Source: Wujia chipingensis (lineage in GTDB: Bacteria > Bacillota > Clostridia > Lachnospirales > Lachnospiraceae). Taken from it: a stretch of DNA of 64,000 nucleotides. How positions within the stretch are numbered: position 1 is the first letter of the stretch; each line of letters begins with the position of its first letter. The notes under the pieces are model-generated. The model ran no database searches and was not told the origin of the DNA. It worked only from the letters and a program-made list of their open reading frames with translations. Location: assembly GCF_014337155.1 (NCBI RefSeq), contig NZ_CP060632.1, positions 639,001-703,000 of the forward strand. The letters are read 5' to 3'. The translations under genes and the position numbers were made by a program. Shown piece after piece: positions 33,917 through 43,545 of the stretch.

Positions 33917-34945
33917 ATGGCAAAAAAAGAAAAAGCAAATGGCATGGCCATTTTAAATGAACAAATCAATAAGAAAGAATTCAGTCGTGTGTATCTGCTT
34001 GGTGGAACGGAACCATATCTGATCTATCAGTATCGGGACAAACTGATCGCGGCGATGATCAATCCAAACGATACAATGAATTTTATCACCTACAAGGGTG
34101 AGAATTCCAAACCAGAGGACATCATTGAATTTGCAGATACCATGCCATTTTTTACAGAACGCAGAGTGGTGCTGGTTGAGAACAGCAATTTCTTCAAGAA
34201 CGGCTGTGAAAAGCTGGAAGAAGCCTTAGATGGACTGCCAGATACGACAGTGCTGATCTTCGTGGAGAAGAATATTGACAACCGGAAGAAACTAAGCAAG
34301 CTTGTCGCACAGCTTGGTACGGTAGCAATGTTTGATGCACCGGACAGTGAGATGTTAGCTGTCTGGTTAAATGGAATGTTTGTAGAGGATCAGATTGCGA
34401 TCAGCGGTGCGACATTGCGATATCTGATCGATCGAGTTGGAACGAGTATGAATCTGCTTAAAAATGAAGCAGACAAGCTCCGCTCCTATGCTGTGGAAAA
34501 AGGAAGCGTATCCAAAGAAGACATTGACCTGCTTTGTGTGAATCAGGTGGAAGACAAAATCTTTGATATGATTGATGCGATATCAGAAAAAAAACAGCAA
34601 AAGGCAATGGAATTATATGATGATCTGCTGTATTTGCAGGAGGCACCGATGAAGATTCTCGTGTTGATCACACGGAACTTCATGCAGCTTCTGAAGATCC
34701 GGTTTGCACTGGATACTGGTACACCAGAGGGACAGATTGCTTCGGCGTTCGGTATCCGTCCGTACTTTGTGAAAAAATATATTGCGCAGGCACGCTCTTT
34801 CACGAAAGAGCAACTGCTTTCCTGTGTGAGGTTATGTCAGGAAGCAGATACGAGCATCAAAACAGGTAAAATGCGGGATAAGCTTGCAACCGAGATGGTG
34901 ATATTAGAGCTTTTGCTGCATGGCGGAGAAAAACAGGAAGTATAG
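33917..34945 (+). CDS. holA: DNA polymerase III delta subunit
   Basis: A 342-residue clamp-loader subunit. Family features are the early YLLGGTEPYLIYQYRDKL, the central VEDKIFDMIDAISEKKQQKAMELYDDLL and LITRNFMQLLKIRFAL. holA next to comEC is a common Firmicutes arrangement. GGAG precedes the ATG. The 114-base gap after comEC holds no clear gene. A bidirectional terminator follows. Confidence 0.95.
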   Translation: MAKKEKANGMAILNEQINKKEFSRVYLLGGTEPYLIYQYRDKLIAAMINPNDTMNFITYKGENSKPEDIIEFADTMPFFTERRVVLVENSNFFKNGCEKLEEALDGLPDTTVLIFVEKNIDNRKKLSKLVAQLGTVAMFDAPDSEMLAVWLNGMFVEDQIAISGATLRYLIDRVGTSMNLLKNEADKLRSYAVEKGSVSKEDIDLLCVNQVEDKIFDMIDAISEKKQQKAMELYDDLLYLQEAPMKILVLITRNFMQLLKIRFALDTGTPEGQIASAFGIRPYFVKKYIAQARSFTKEQLLSCVRLCQEADTSIKTGKMRDKLATEMVILELLLHGGEKQEV

Positions 34946-34957
34946 TATAACAGATAT

Positions 34958-34996
34958 AAAAAGCTCCACGCTTATAAGTTAAGCGTGGAGCTTTTG
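34958..34996. terminator. Bidirectional terminator between holA and porB
   Basis: Perfect 16-bp stem starting AAAAGCTCCACGCTTA, loop TAAGT, with A and T runs on the two sides. Confidence 0.92.
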
Positions 34997-35011
34997 CGTT
35001 GTCGTAGATAT

Positions 35012-35944
35012 TTACTTCGAACACATATAAAGCAGGTTTTCCCATCTGCGGTCAACCTCTTCCTGATACTGTACAAGCAGGTTCTCGTTTTCTGGCTTGA
35101 ACAGATGCTTGAATCTTCCCTGTGGACGAAGGAAGTCTTCAATTGGAAGCTTCTTCTTTGGCTCATAGTTCAAGATCCACTTGCCTTCCACAACCTCGAA
35201 CAGTGGCCAGTAGCATGTCTCCACTGCGAGCTTGCAGATCTTCATGATATCGGGTGTGTCATAACGCCAGCCACGAGGACATGGTGACATGATATTTAAG
35301 AATGCTGCACCTGGTGTGTAGATTGCCTTCTCAGACTTCTCATACAGATCCTTCATGGTTCCGATGAAGGTAGACTGTGCAACATACGGAATATCATGGT
35401 TTGCGATGATAGATGCGAGATCCTTCCGGTTCTGCATCTTACCGTTGGAGCATTTACCAACTGGTGTTGTCGTTGTATCTGCGAACATTGGTGTTGCAGA
35501 AGAACGCTGGATACCGGTGTTCATGTAAGCGCCGTTATCATAGCAGACATATACCATATCGTGATTACGCTCCATGGCACCGGACAGGGACTGGAGACCG
35601 ATATCGTAAGTACCGCCGTCACCACCGAATGTGATGAACTTGTAATTCGCGGAGATCTTTCCCTTCTTCTTTAATGCGTGGTAAGCAGTTTCAATACCGG
35701 AAAGTGTTGCACCTGCATTTTCAAATGCATTGTGCATGTAGCTGTCCTCCCATGCGGTATATGGATACATGAAGCTGGATACTTCCAGACAGCCGGTTGC
35801 ATTTCCGATAACCGCCTTATCCCCCTCATGCAGGGCACGCAGGACTGTACGAACAGCGATTGTTCCGCCGCAGCCTGCACACATTCTATGTCCCGGAGCG
35901 AGACGTTCCGGTTTGCTCATTACTTCTTTAAAATTAAATGCCAT
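35012..35944 (-). CDS. porB: Pyruvate:ferredoxin oxidoreductase, beta subunit
   Basis: A 310-residue thiamine-diphosphate-binding subunit. The ThDP/Mg motif FGGDGGTYDIGLQSLSGA and YDNGAYMNTGIQRS are clear, and the N-terminal Cys pair MCAGCGG belongs to the iron-sulfur cluster site of four-subunit enzymes. Last gene of porC-porD-porA-porB. Oxidises a 2-oxoacid, probably pyruvate, to acyl-CoA with reduction of ferredoxin. Confidence 0.93.
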   Translation of the reverse strand: MAFNFKEVMSKPERLAPGHRMCAGCGGTIAVRTVLRALHEGDKAVIGNATGCLEVSSFMYPYTAWEDSYMHNAFENAGATLSGIETAYHALKKKGKISANYKFITFGGDGGTYDIGLQSLSGAMERNHDMVYVCYDNGAYMNTGIQRSSATPMFADTTTTPVGKCSNGKMQNRKDLASIIANHDIPYVAQSTFIGTMKDLYEKSEKAIYTPGAAFLNIMSPCPRGWRYDTPDIMKICKLAVETCYWPLFEVVEGKWILNYEPKKKLPIEDFLRPQGRFKHLFKPENENLLVQYQEEVDRRWENLLYMCSK

Positions 35945-35958
35945 CTCGATTCCCTCCG

Positions 35959-37140
35959 TTACTTTCTAAGTCCGATATACTTGAACTGTTCTGCTTCCTG
36001 CTTGCCGGATACATAATCTATCAGATCCTGATAGATACCGCAGGCTGTTTCTACTGTGTAATCTCTTCCGGCAAGACCGTAGAAATAGTTGACGGTTGTT
36101 GATTCGTTCTTTGCATCGTATAAAGCAGCCTTCAGTTCAGAACCAAGCGGACCGCCGCATCCGGAGAAGCTTTCTGCACGATCCATGATCGCGATGCCCT
36201 TTGCATTTTCGAGGGCAGCAGCTAATTCGGCGCCTGGGAATGGACGGAATACACGTACCTTGATCATACCTGCCTTGATGCCCTGCTCGCGAAGCTCATC
36301 AACGGCTTCCTTCGTTGTTCCGGCAGCAGAACCCATGATCACGATCACATACTCGGCGTCATCCATGCGATACTCCTCGAAAAGTCCGTATTTTCTTCCG
36401 GAGATCTTCTCGAATTCCTCTGCGACCTCTAAGATAACCTTCTTGGCATTCTTCATGGCGATACGCTGGTTCATCTTTGTCTCCATGTAGAATGGAGAGT
36501 TTGCATAAGGACCAACTGCCATCGGCATATCTGCATTTAACAGGAAGTTTTCTGGTTCATAGCTTCCTACAAATTCTTTTACTTTCTCTGTCTCAATCAG
36601 TGAGATATTCTCAACTGCATGGCTGGTGATGAAACCATCCTGACAAGCCATAAATGGAAGCTTAACGTCCGGATGCTCTGCAATGCGGAACGCCTGGATG
36701 TAATTGTCGTAGGCTTCCTGATTGTTCTCAGCGTAGATCTGAATCCAGCCGGCATCTCTGGCACCCATACTGTCAGAGTGGTCACAGTTGATGTTGATCG
36801 GTCCGGTTAATGCACGGTTTACAACCGCCATAACGATTGGAAGACGATCGGAAGCTGCGACATAAAGTACTTCCCACATGTAGGCAAGGCCACAGGAAGA
36901 AGTAGCTGTGATTGCTCTTGCGCCAGCGGCGCAGGCACCCATGGTGGCACTCATAGAGCTGTGCTCGGATTCAACCGGGATAAACTCGGTGTCGATGTCA
37001 CCGTTTGCAATGAAGGTGGATACCATCTGAGGAATCTCTGTCGATGGTGTGATTGGGAATGCTGCCATTACGTCAGGATTGATCTGCTTGATTGCATGTG
37101 CAACTGCCTCGTTACCTGACATTCTTTCACGAATTGCCAT
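35959..37140 (-). CDS. porA: Pyruvate:ferredoxin oxidoreductase, alpha subunit
   Basis: A 393-residue alpha subunit with NEAVAHAIKQINPDVMAAFPITPSTEI at the start and the region around GPININCDHSDSMGARDAGW. The latter pattern is the one seen in pyruvate-specific PorA, favouring pyruvate over branched-chain oxoacids, though VOR-type enzymes are close. It follows porD with one base between. The protein has no ferredoxin domain, which is supplied by PorD. Confidence 0.93.
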   Translation of the reverse strand: MAIRERMSGNEAVAHAIKQINPDVMAAFPITPSTEIPQMVSTFIANGDIDTEFIPVESEHSSMSATMGACAAGARAITATSSCGLAYMWEVLYVAASDRLPIVMAVVNRALTGPININCDHSDSMGARDAGWIQIYAENNQEAYDNYIQAFRIAEHPDVKLPFMACQDGFITSHAVENISLIETEKVKEFVGSYEPENFLLNADMPMAVGPYANSPFYMETKMNQRIAMKNAKKVILEVAEEFEKISGRKYGLFEEYRMDDAEYVIVIMGSAAGTTKEAVDELREQGIKAGMIKVRVFRPFPGAELAAALENAKGIAIMDRAESFSGCGGPLGSELKAALYDAKNESTTVNYFYGLAGRDYTVETACGIYQDLIDYVSGKQEAEQFKYIGLRK

Positions 37141-37141
37141 A

Positions 37142-37450
37142 TTAGATTCCCTCCTTCATTGTAATTGCACCGAAGCTGCAGACGCGCTCGCAGATACCGC
37201 AGCCTTTGCAGTGGTCTAAGTCGAAGTCTTCTCTTTTTCCGTCTTTTACCGGAATACAGCTATCCGGGCAGACGGGTGTGCAGAGCAGACACTGTGTACA
37301 TTTTTCCCAGTCGATCACTGGAGTTTTTGTTCTCCACTCGCCTGTACAGAATTTACGGGAACCGCCGCCGCCATAGATCTGGTTGCCCGGCGTCATATCA
37401 TAGTAAGGACTATGTTCATTGATTTTAGAAATATCTGTTGCCTTTGACAT
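37142..37450 (-). CDS. porD: Pyruvate:ferredoxin oxidoreductase, delta (ferredoxin) subunit
   Basis: A 102-residue protein with two 4Fe-4S clusters: CTQCLLCTPVCPDSC and CKGCGICERVCSFGA. The preceding part includes GGGSRKFCTGEWRTKTPVID. It carries electrons from the catalytic subunits to ferredoxin. The ATG directly follows the porC stop. Confidence 0.95.
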   Translation of the reverse strand: MSKATDISKINEHSPYYDMTPGNQIYGGGGSRKFCTGEWRTKTPVIDWEKCTQCLLCTPVCPDSCIPVKDGKREDFDLDHCKGCGICERVCSFGAITMKEGI

Positions 37451-38023
37451 TTATTTTACCTCCTCGAACGCCATTTTCAGTGCACGCATATTGCCGTCGA
37501 TTACTTCCGGCTTCTTTGCGAATTTGTGTTCATAAGATGCCTGCATCTGGGATAAGAACACATCTTTATCCATGATGTCTGCAACCTTTACGATAGCAGC
37601 AAGCATCGGGGAGTTAGGGAAATACTTTCCAAGTGTTTCCATTGATACTTTGTGTGCATCAATCGTATAAACGCTTCCCTTGTATCCATTTAATAAAGGA
37701 AGAATCTCTTCTTTTGGACGCGGTGTGTTGATCACGATGGCACCATCTTCCTTCAGACCATTTGTGACATCTACGGAATGAAGCAGTGTCTCATCTACAA
37801 CAACCACATAGTCCGGATGATAAATATTGGAATGTACCCGGATTTCGGATTCGCCAATTCGATTGTAGGCCGTGATTGGTGCGCCCATACGTTCCGGACC
37901 ATACTCCGGAAATCCCTGGACGTGCATACCTGTGTTGAAAGCAACGTCCGCAAGCAGAAGTGCTGCGGTTTTGGCACCCTGACCTCCACGTCCGTGCCAT
38001 CTGATCTCGATGTTCTTTTTCAT
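37451..38023 (-). CDS. porC: Pyruvate:ferredoxin oxidoreductase, gamma subunit
   Basis: A 190-residue gamma subunit with the typical start MKKNIEIRWHGRGGQGAKTA and FPEYGPERMGAPITAYNRI. The start at 38023 is set by GGAG about 8 bases upstream; the frame is open further up without a signal. First gene of the operon. Confidence 0.94.
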   Translation of the reverse strand: MKKNIEIRWHGRGGQGAKTAALLLADVAFNTGMHVQGFPEYGPERMGAPITAYNRIGESEIRVHSNIYHPDYVVVVDETLLHSVDVTNGLKEDGAIVINTPRPKEEILPLLNGYKGSVYTIDAHKVSMETLGKYFPNSPMLAAIVKVADIMDKDVFLSQMQASYEHKFAKKPEVIDGNMRALKMAFEEVK

Positions 38024-38066
38024 ATATTGCACTCCATTTCTCATAAATACAGTAAAAAACACAATA

Positions 38067-38094
38067 ATTATACCATTCTGATAAAAAATGTAAA
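38067..38094 (-). promoter_or_regulatory. porCDAB promoter
   Basis: Minus strand TTTACA, 16-bp spacer, TATAAT, about 45 bases before porC. Confidence 0.65.
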
Positions 38095-38132
38095 GGGAGT
38101 CGGTGGTTTTTCTTGGCAAATTACAATCTTTC

Positions 38133-38161
38133 TTGAATAATCTGGTTGAAATTGATATAAT
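38133..38161 (+). promoter_or_regulatory. Promoter of the membrane protein pair before the hydratase
   Basis: TTGAAT, 17-bp spacer, TATAAT; about 40 bases before the start at 38206. Confidence 0.75.
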
Positions 38162-38205
38162 CAGTACGTTAAGCTTTTACACAACAAAAACAAAGGAGTT
38201 TTGTT

Positions 38206-38988
38206 ATGCGAAGAAAGAAGAAAGACAAAAATAACATAAATAATCAGGAAGAAATTGATTTGATTCCGATAGAGTCACAGCAGGAAGAAACGGAAGTGGG
38301 TACACAGCCGGATGCGGAGCCAGAAAATCCGGAAGCGACGGCAGAAGATACATCTGATGCATCTCTGGAGACAGAAACGGAAGTAGAATCAATAAAAACG
38401 GAAGCAGAATCGGCAGAACCGGAAAGTTCGGAAGTGGCAGCAGAGGATACGTCTGCACAGCCGGAAACACCGGAGGAAGAAAGCGAATCTTCTGCATTGT
38501 TTGGTGCGTATGTTGCTGAGGAGAACAAATGGGAGCGCAAGAACCGGATCAAGGATGAGAAGATCAAGGCAAAACAGGAGAAGAAGCGTGCGAAGTACGC
38601 GGATGTTGATGACGATACATACGAGCAGATGAAAGCGGGCGGCGCTCATAAGTTTTTTGGTGTGCTGTCTTTGATGATGCTGATTGTCGGAATTGCCGCA
38701 GTTGCACTGTTTGTCTACCGTTTGGTCATTGCACCTTCCTACGCGCAGGTGGGAGAGAAGGAAAAAAACCTGCATGTAGAAGGATTTGCCACGGAGACAG
38801 ATACTTCCAAATATGAGCAGCAGGTAACTGCCCTGCAGGGAATTGCAACTCCGTCTGACCTGACTGATACATGGGTGGAACAGCCGTTTGAGCAGGCAAC
38901 ACCAAGTGATGTATCTGCACAGGATACAGAAGGCGCTGATACATTACCGGCAGACGATGCAGAGGCAAAGCCTGTTGTGATTGATTAG
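38206..38988 (+). CDS. Acidic single-pass membrane protein of unknown function
   Basis: A 260-residue protein: a short Lys-rich start, about 85 residues rich in Glu, Thr, Ser and Pro, a charged Lys/Arg/Glu helix (about 105-135), one membrane helix (about 152-174, FGVLSLMMLIVGIAAVALFVYRLVI) and about 85 extracellular residues with two ATPSD repeats. GGAG precedes the ATG. The next gene starts 11 bases later and is probably co-transcribed. Family not recognised. Confidence 0.75.
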   Translation: MRRKKKDKNNINNQEEIDLIPIESQQEETEVGTQPDAEPENPEATAEDTSDASLETETEVESIKTEAESAEPESSEVAAEDTSAQPETPEEESESSALFGAYVAEENKWERKNRIKDEKIKAKQEKKRAKYADVDDDTYEQMKAGGAHKFFGVLSLMMLIVGIAAVALFVYRLVIAPSYAQVGEKEKNLHVEGFATETDTSKYEQQVTALQGIATPSDLTDTWVEQPFEQATPSDVSAQDTEGADTLPADDAEAKPVVID

Positions 38989-38999
38989 GAGGTGCAAGG

Positions 39000-40475
39000 A
39001 TGAAAAAGACATGGAATAAACTTATTATTGTGTCGTTTATAGTGCTTGCGGTCGTTGCCTGTGCGGCAATCGTATTCCTATATCCGTACTACAATGAATA
39101 TAAGGTATTTGACGGTATTGAAGCTGGACAGTGGAACGAGGTGCAAAAAAGCTACGAAGCGTTAGATAGCGAAAAGCAAAAGGCAGTACAGGAAATGCTT
39201 CCGGATTATGCGAAGCACATCTGCCTGGAATATCAGACCGGTGAAAAAGATTACATTTATACAGTCGCAGCATATGATGCGATCAACAGTATCGATGAGA
39301 CAAAGAGCATTTGTACAAAATACAATGTGCTTGTCAATCGTACCGAATACCGGGATGCGATCGAACAGATTTATAATTCAAACCAGAATTACAATGGACA
39401 GGGCGTTGTGCAGGCGAACGAGACGATCAACAAGATCAATCTTCGACTGGATACAGACACGAAAAAAGAGGTTGTAATTGAGGTTTTAAATGAGAAGTAT
39501 CAGCAGTATGTAGATGGTGAAATTACGGCGGATGCGATGAACAGCTATATTTCTATTGTCAATGGTCTGGCTGTGACAGATATTGCAGATTATACAACCG
39601 TGCTCACCAATAACATTCAGGTGATCGAGTCTTATCGGGCATTGTATGACACAGCACAGGCAGCATATGATCAGGGAGATTATTTTACGGCATTGAATAT
39701 TTGCCAGTCCGTGCAGTTAGATCCGCTGGATTCGCAGTATATTGATAAATTTTACTCATTATACAAGCTTGCGTATTCTACAGGCATGAATTATTATGAC
39801 GGTCTGCTTGATACGTATATTGAGATCGGGGATAACCAGAACGCACTGAACCTGTTGGATAAGCTGGAAAAATATTATGCCGAAGATATGAATCTTCAGA
39901 AATACAAGCTGTCTATGGCAGCCGACTGGCAGAAGGCATATGTGAAGCTGGCAGAAAATGCAGATTCAGAAATCCAGAAGGTACTTGGAGAGACCGAGGA
40001 CGGTATCAATATATTAGATTCGTTCTATAAAAATATCAAACCAGACAGTATGCTGTTGTATGATGTCGATGAGGACGGTGTGCCGGAGGCATTTTTCTAT
40101 AACAGTATGGAACGCAACGAGACCTATGTGAGCTGCTTTATCTTTACCTACCGGGATGGCGCGGTTTCTTACCTTGGCTATGCGAAGGTGCGGAGCTTCT
40201 GCAGCGACAGCAGCTTTGTCGCATTTCCTTGGCTATCGACACGGACTTCCGGGGATGAATATTGCCTGAAACGGTATTCGGATGGCGTGATCACAGATGG
40301 ACCGTATGTCCAGAATGTGGATGGTACTTATTATGTCAATGAGCAGGTTGTGGATGAGACGGAGTATCTCTCCCAGCAGAGTGAAACACTTGCAACATCT
40401 TTAAATAAGGGTGTGAAGGACTTTGATACAGCAACATTAGAAGACAGCGAAAGCTATATCTTAGCTTACAAATAA
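39000..40475 (+). CDS. Membrane-anchored extracellular helical protein of unknown function
   Basis: A 491-residue protein with one N-terminal membrane helix (about 8-30) and a large extracellular part. Residues about 40-330 look helical with TPR-like repeats (TAQAAYDQGDYFTALNICQ), and about 340-480 contains VDEDGVPEAFFY, a pattern like the calcium-binding loop of FG-GAP or EF-hand-like domains found in secreted Clostridia proteins. It pairs with the upstream single-pass protein. Role unknown; a surface assembly or sensing role is possible. Confidence 0.75.
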   Translation: MKKTWNKLIIVSFIVLAVVACAAIVFLYPYYNEYKVFDGIEAGQWNEVQKSYEALDSEKQKAVQEMLPDYAKHICLEYQTGEKDYIYTVAAYDAINSIDETKSICTKYNVLVNRTEYRDAIEQIYNSNQNYNGQGVVQANETINKINLRLDTDTKKEVVIEVLNEKYQQYVDGEITADAMNSYISIVNGLAVTDIADYTTVLTNNIQVIESYRALYDTAQAAYDQGDYFTALNICQSVQLDPLDSQYIDKFYSLYKLAYSTGMNYYDGLLDTYIEIGDNQNALNLLDKLEKYYAEDMNLQKYKLSMAADWQKAYVKLAENADSEIQKVLGETEDGINILDSFYKNIKPDSMLLYDVDEDGVPEAFFYNSMERNETYVSCFIFTYRDGAVSYLGYAKVRSFCSDSSFVAFPWLSTRTSGDEYCLKRYSDGVITDGPYVQNVDGTYYVNEQVVDETEYLSQQSETLATSLNKGVKDFDTATLEDSESYILAYK

Positions 40476-40501
40476 ATTAAACGAGAGTATGGAGGCGAAT
40501 T

Positions 40502-42784
40502 ATGGTAAAACTTTATGAAACAGGTGCATACTTACTGAATGGTTCCGAGCTGGTTCCAGATGACGGACAGGCACAGGCAGTACTTGCATCGAAGGGTGTA
40601 CAGACATCCAAAGAGGATGCATCGAAAAACACAATGGCATATGGAATACTCGAAGCACACAATACTTCGGGCAATATGGAACAGCTTAAGATCAAGTTCG
40701 ATAAGATGACAAGCCATGATATTACATTTGTTGGTATTATCCAGACAGCGAGAGCATCAGGACTGACAGAGTTCCCAATCCCGTATGTACTTACAAACTG
40801 TCACAACTCTTTGTGCGCAGTTGGTGGAACAATCAACGAGGACGATCATGTGTTTGGTCTTTCCTGTGCAAAGAAATACGGCGGAATCTATGTACCACCT
40901 CATCAGGCGGTTATCCATCAGTTCGCAAGAGAGATGCTTGCAGAATGTGGAGCTATGATTCTTGGCTCTGACAGCCATACACGTTACGGTGCCCTTGGTA
41001 CGATGGCAATCGGCGAAGGTGGCGGCGAGCTCGCAAAGCAGCTTCTGAAGCGTACATACGATGTGGCAAAGCCGGGGGTTGTGGCAATTTACTTAGACGG
41101 TGAAGTACAGAAGGGCGTTGGTCCACAGGACGTTGCCCTTGCAATTATCGGCGCAACCTTTGGCTGTGGTTATGTAAAGAATAAGGTTATGGAGTTCGTA
41201 GGACCGGGTGTAGATAAGCTGTCCGCAGATTTCCGTATCGGTGTCGATGTTATGACGACAGAGACAACCTGTCTGTCATCCATCTGGAAAACAGATGAGA
41301 AGATCGAAGAGTGGTATGAGACACACTACAGACCGGAGTGCTACAAAGAATTAAATCCGGGTGCTGTTGCATATTACGACGGTGTTGTTTATGTAGATCT
41401 CTCCAAGGTAAAACCTATGATCGCAATGCCATTCCACCCAAGCAATGTCTACACAATTGAGGACGTGAAGGCAAATCTGATGGATGTTTTGGACGATGTA
41501 GAAAAACGTGCGCAGGTATCCTTGGATGGCAAGATTGACTTTACACTGAAGGATAAGGTTGTTGACGGAAAGCTCTATGTAGAGCAGGGAATCATCGCAG
41601 GCTGTGCCGGTGGTGGATTCGAGAATATCTGTCAGGCAGCAGACCTGATCCGTGGAAAATACATTGGCGCGGACGAATTTACACTTTCTGTATATCCGGC
41701 ATCCACTCCGATTTATATGGAGCTTGCGAAGAATGGTGTACTTTCCGATCTGATCGAGACGGGTGCGATCGTCAAGACTGCATTCTGTGGACCATGCTTC
41801 GGTGCTGGAGATACACCGGCAAATAATGCATTCTCGATCCGTCACTCAACAAGAAACTTCCCGAACCGTGAAGGTTCGAAGATCCAGAATGGTCAGATTG
41901 CTTCTGTCGCACTGATGGATGCACGTTCGATCGCAGCGACAGCCGCAAACAAGGGCTTCTTAACAGCTGCAACCGATCTGGATGTAGAATACAAGGGACA
42001 GAAATATTTCTTCGACAAGAAGATCTACGATAACCGTGTCTATAATGGATGGGGACATCCACAGCCGGAGCAGGAGATTAAGTTTGGACCAAACATCAAG
42101 GATTGGCCGGAGATGGTGGCGTTGACAGACAACCTGATGCTCAAGGTCGCTTCCGTGATCCATGATCCGGTTACAACGACGGATGAGCTGATTCCTTCCG
42201 GTGAGACATCTTCTTATCGTTCGAATCCACTCGGACTTGCGGAGTTTACATTGTCCCGTAAGGATCCGGAGTATGTAGGCAGAGCCAAGGCAATCCAGAA
42301 GGTCGAGCGTGTGCGTGAAGCTGGTGAGTGCATGGGCGAAGCAGATCCGAACATGAAGACAGCTATGCACAAGGTGAAGGAAATGTTCCCGGATGCATGT
42401 GGCTCGAATACCGGTGTCGGAAGTACGATCTTTGCGGTGAAACCGGGTGATGGATCTGCACGTGAGCAGGCGGCTTCCTGCCAGAAGGTACTTGGCGGCT
42501 GGGCTAATATCGCCAAGGAGTATGCAACAAAGCGTTATCGTTCAAACCTGATCAACTGGGGTATGCTTCCGTTTGTCATGGATGAGGATTACGACTTTGA
42601 TGTGGATGATTATGTATTCATTCCTGGCGTTGCACAGGCAATCCGCAACAAGGATGAAATTATCAAGGCGTATGTTGTGAACAAGGATATGAAGGAGTTG
42701 TCGTTGAAACTGGGCGACCTGACAGACGATGAGAGAGATATCATTCTGGCTGGCTGTCTGATCAACTACTACAAGACACATTAA
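40502..42784 (+). CDS. Aconitase-family hydratase (atypical)
   Basis: A 760-residue aconitase-fold protein. The three cluster-ligand cysteines are Cys368 (AGCAGGG), Cys429 and Cys432 (FCGPCFG), with spacing close to mammalian aconitase (358, 421, 424). The motif around the first Cys differs from the usual GSCTNS, and the substrate loop reads [10 protein letters not shown] where typical enzymes have SNRNF. It also has [10 protein letters not shown] early and a full-length swivel domain. It may be aconitate hydratase or a related hydro-lyase of unknown substrate. No citrate synthase or isocitrate dehydrogenase is adjacent. GGAGG precedes the start. Confidence 0.85.
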   Translation: MVKLYETGAYLLNGSELVPDDGQAQAVLASKGVQTSKEDASKNTMAYGILEAHNTSGNMEQLKIKFDKMTSHDITFVGIIQTARASGLTEFPIPYVLTNCHNSLCAVGGTINEDDHVFGLSCAKKYGGIYVPPHQAVIHQFAREMLAECGAMILGSDSHTRYGALGTMAIGEGGGELAKQLLKRTYDVAKPGVVAIYLDGEVQKGVGPQDVALAIIGATFGCGYVKNKVMEFVGPGVDKLSADFRIGVDVMTTETTCLSSIWKTDEKIEEWYETHYRPECYKELNPGAVAYYDGVVYVDLSKVKPMIAMPFHPSNVYTIEDVKANLMDVLDDVEKRAQVSLDGKIDFTLKDKVVDGKLYVEQGIIAGCAGGGFENICQAADLIRGKYIGADEFTLSVYPASTPIYMELAKNGVLSDLIETGAIVKTAFCGPCFGAGDTPANNAFSIRHSTRNFPNREGSKIQNGQIASVALMDARSIAATAANKGFLTAATDLDVEYKGQKYFFDKKIYDNRVYNGWGHPQPEQEIKFGPNIKDWPEMVALTDNLMLKVASVIHDPVTTTDELIPSGETSSYRSNPLGLAEFTLSRKDPEYVGRAKAIQKVERVREAGECMGEADPNMKTAMHKVKEMFPDACGSNTGVGSTIFAVKPGDGSAREQAASCQKVLGGWANIAKEYATKRYRSNLINWGMLPFVMDEDYDFDVDDYVFIPGVAQAIRNKDEIIKAYVVNKDMKELSLKLGDLTDDERDIILAGCLINYYKTH

Positions 42785-42805
42785 TCAGATATATTCATTT
42801 AAACC

Positions 42806-42857
42806 TTTACACATGGTTTTCAATACTATATAATATACGCATTAGGAGCGTATATTA
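42806..42857 (+). promoter_or_regulatory. DUF1836 gene promoter with overlapping inverted repeat
   Basis: TTTACA (42806-42811), 17-bp spacer, TATAAT (42829-42834). A perfect 10-bp inverted repeat TAATATACGC / GCGTATATTA (42831-42840 and 42848-42857) overlaps the -10 box and ends one base before the start codon. Its left arm lies upstream of the predicted transcription start, so it is best read as a DNA operator. Confidence 0.7.
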
Positions 42858-42858
42858 T

Positions 42859-43509
42859 ATGGATATTGAAAAGGACAGCCTGAAAAAACAAATACGGGAA
42901 ATGACACAGCTTGGCTATATTGCACCGGAGGATCTTCCTTCGATTGAGCTTTATATGGATCAGGTGACGACGTTCATGGATAAATATCTTTCGCAGAACA
43001 AACGGTATGAGGAAGATAAGACGCTGACGAAAACGATGATCAACAACTATACGAAGAACAATCTGCTCCCGCCGCCAGAGAAGAAGCGGTATACGAAGGA
43101 ACATCTGATTTTGCTGATTTATATTTATTATCTGAAGAATGTGGTTTCAATCAACGATATTCAGATTATGCTGAAACCGCTGATTGATCATTATTTCGAG
43201 AATCCGGAGGCTGCACACAGCTTAGAAGAGATCTATGCAAGTCTTTATAAGCTTGAACAGCGTCAGCATTTCCGGGTAGAGAATAGCATTATGAAGACAT
43301 TTGAATTATCAGAACGAGATTTTCCGGGTGCAGATGATCAATACATCAAGAACCTGAATTTCCTCTCTTTGCTTGGATACGATATCTATATGAAGAAGAA
43401 GATCATGGAGCGGATTATCGATGAGGTGGCTGCGGAGCAGGCGAAAGAACAGGAGCAGACAAACGGGAAAGAGAAGAAAATAAAAGAAGAAAATAAGAGA
43501 AAAAAATAA
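42859..43509 (+). CDS. DUF1836 family probable transcriptional regulator
   Basis: A 216-residue protein of the DUF1836 family, with the helix-turn-helix-like segment TKTMINNYTKNNLLPPPEKKRYTKEHLILLIYIYYLKN (about 55-95), reminiscent of MerR-type DNA binding (NYxKxxLLPPPxxKRYxxEHL). The C-terminal tail is Lys/Glu-rich. An operator-like inverted repeat over its own promoter suggests autoregulation. Targets are unknown. A bidirectional terminator follows. Confidence 0.85.
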   Translation: MDIEKDSLKKQIREMTQLGYIAPEDLPSIELYMDQVTTFMDKYLSQNKRYEEDKTLTKTMINNYTKNNLLPPPEKKRYTKEHLILLIYIYYLKNVVSINDIQIMLKPLIDHYFENPEAAHSLEEIYASLYKLEQRQHFRVENSIMKTFELSERDFPGADDQYIKNLNFLSLLGYDIYMKKKIMERIIDEVAAEQAKEQEQTNGKEKKIKEENKRKK

Positions 43510-43510
43510 A

Positions 43511-43545
43511 AAGAGACGAGGCGTCAATTACGCCTCGTCTTTTTC
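43511..43545. terminator. Bidirectional terminator overlapping the end of the CNNM gene
   Basis: Perfect 10-bp stem AGACGAGGCG / CGCCTCGTCT, 7-base loop, A and T runs. The right arm encodes the last residues of the convergent transporter gene. Confidence 0.9.

Noticed and set aside
38204-38497. Minus-strand Pro/Leu-rich frame opposite the acidic membrane protein
   Set aside because: Reflects the complement of a Glu-rich low-complexity segment; no start signals.
41351-41845. Minus-strand frame of 164 codons inside the aconitase-family gene
   Set aside because: Fully overlaps a strongly conserved enzyme and has no independent signals.
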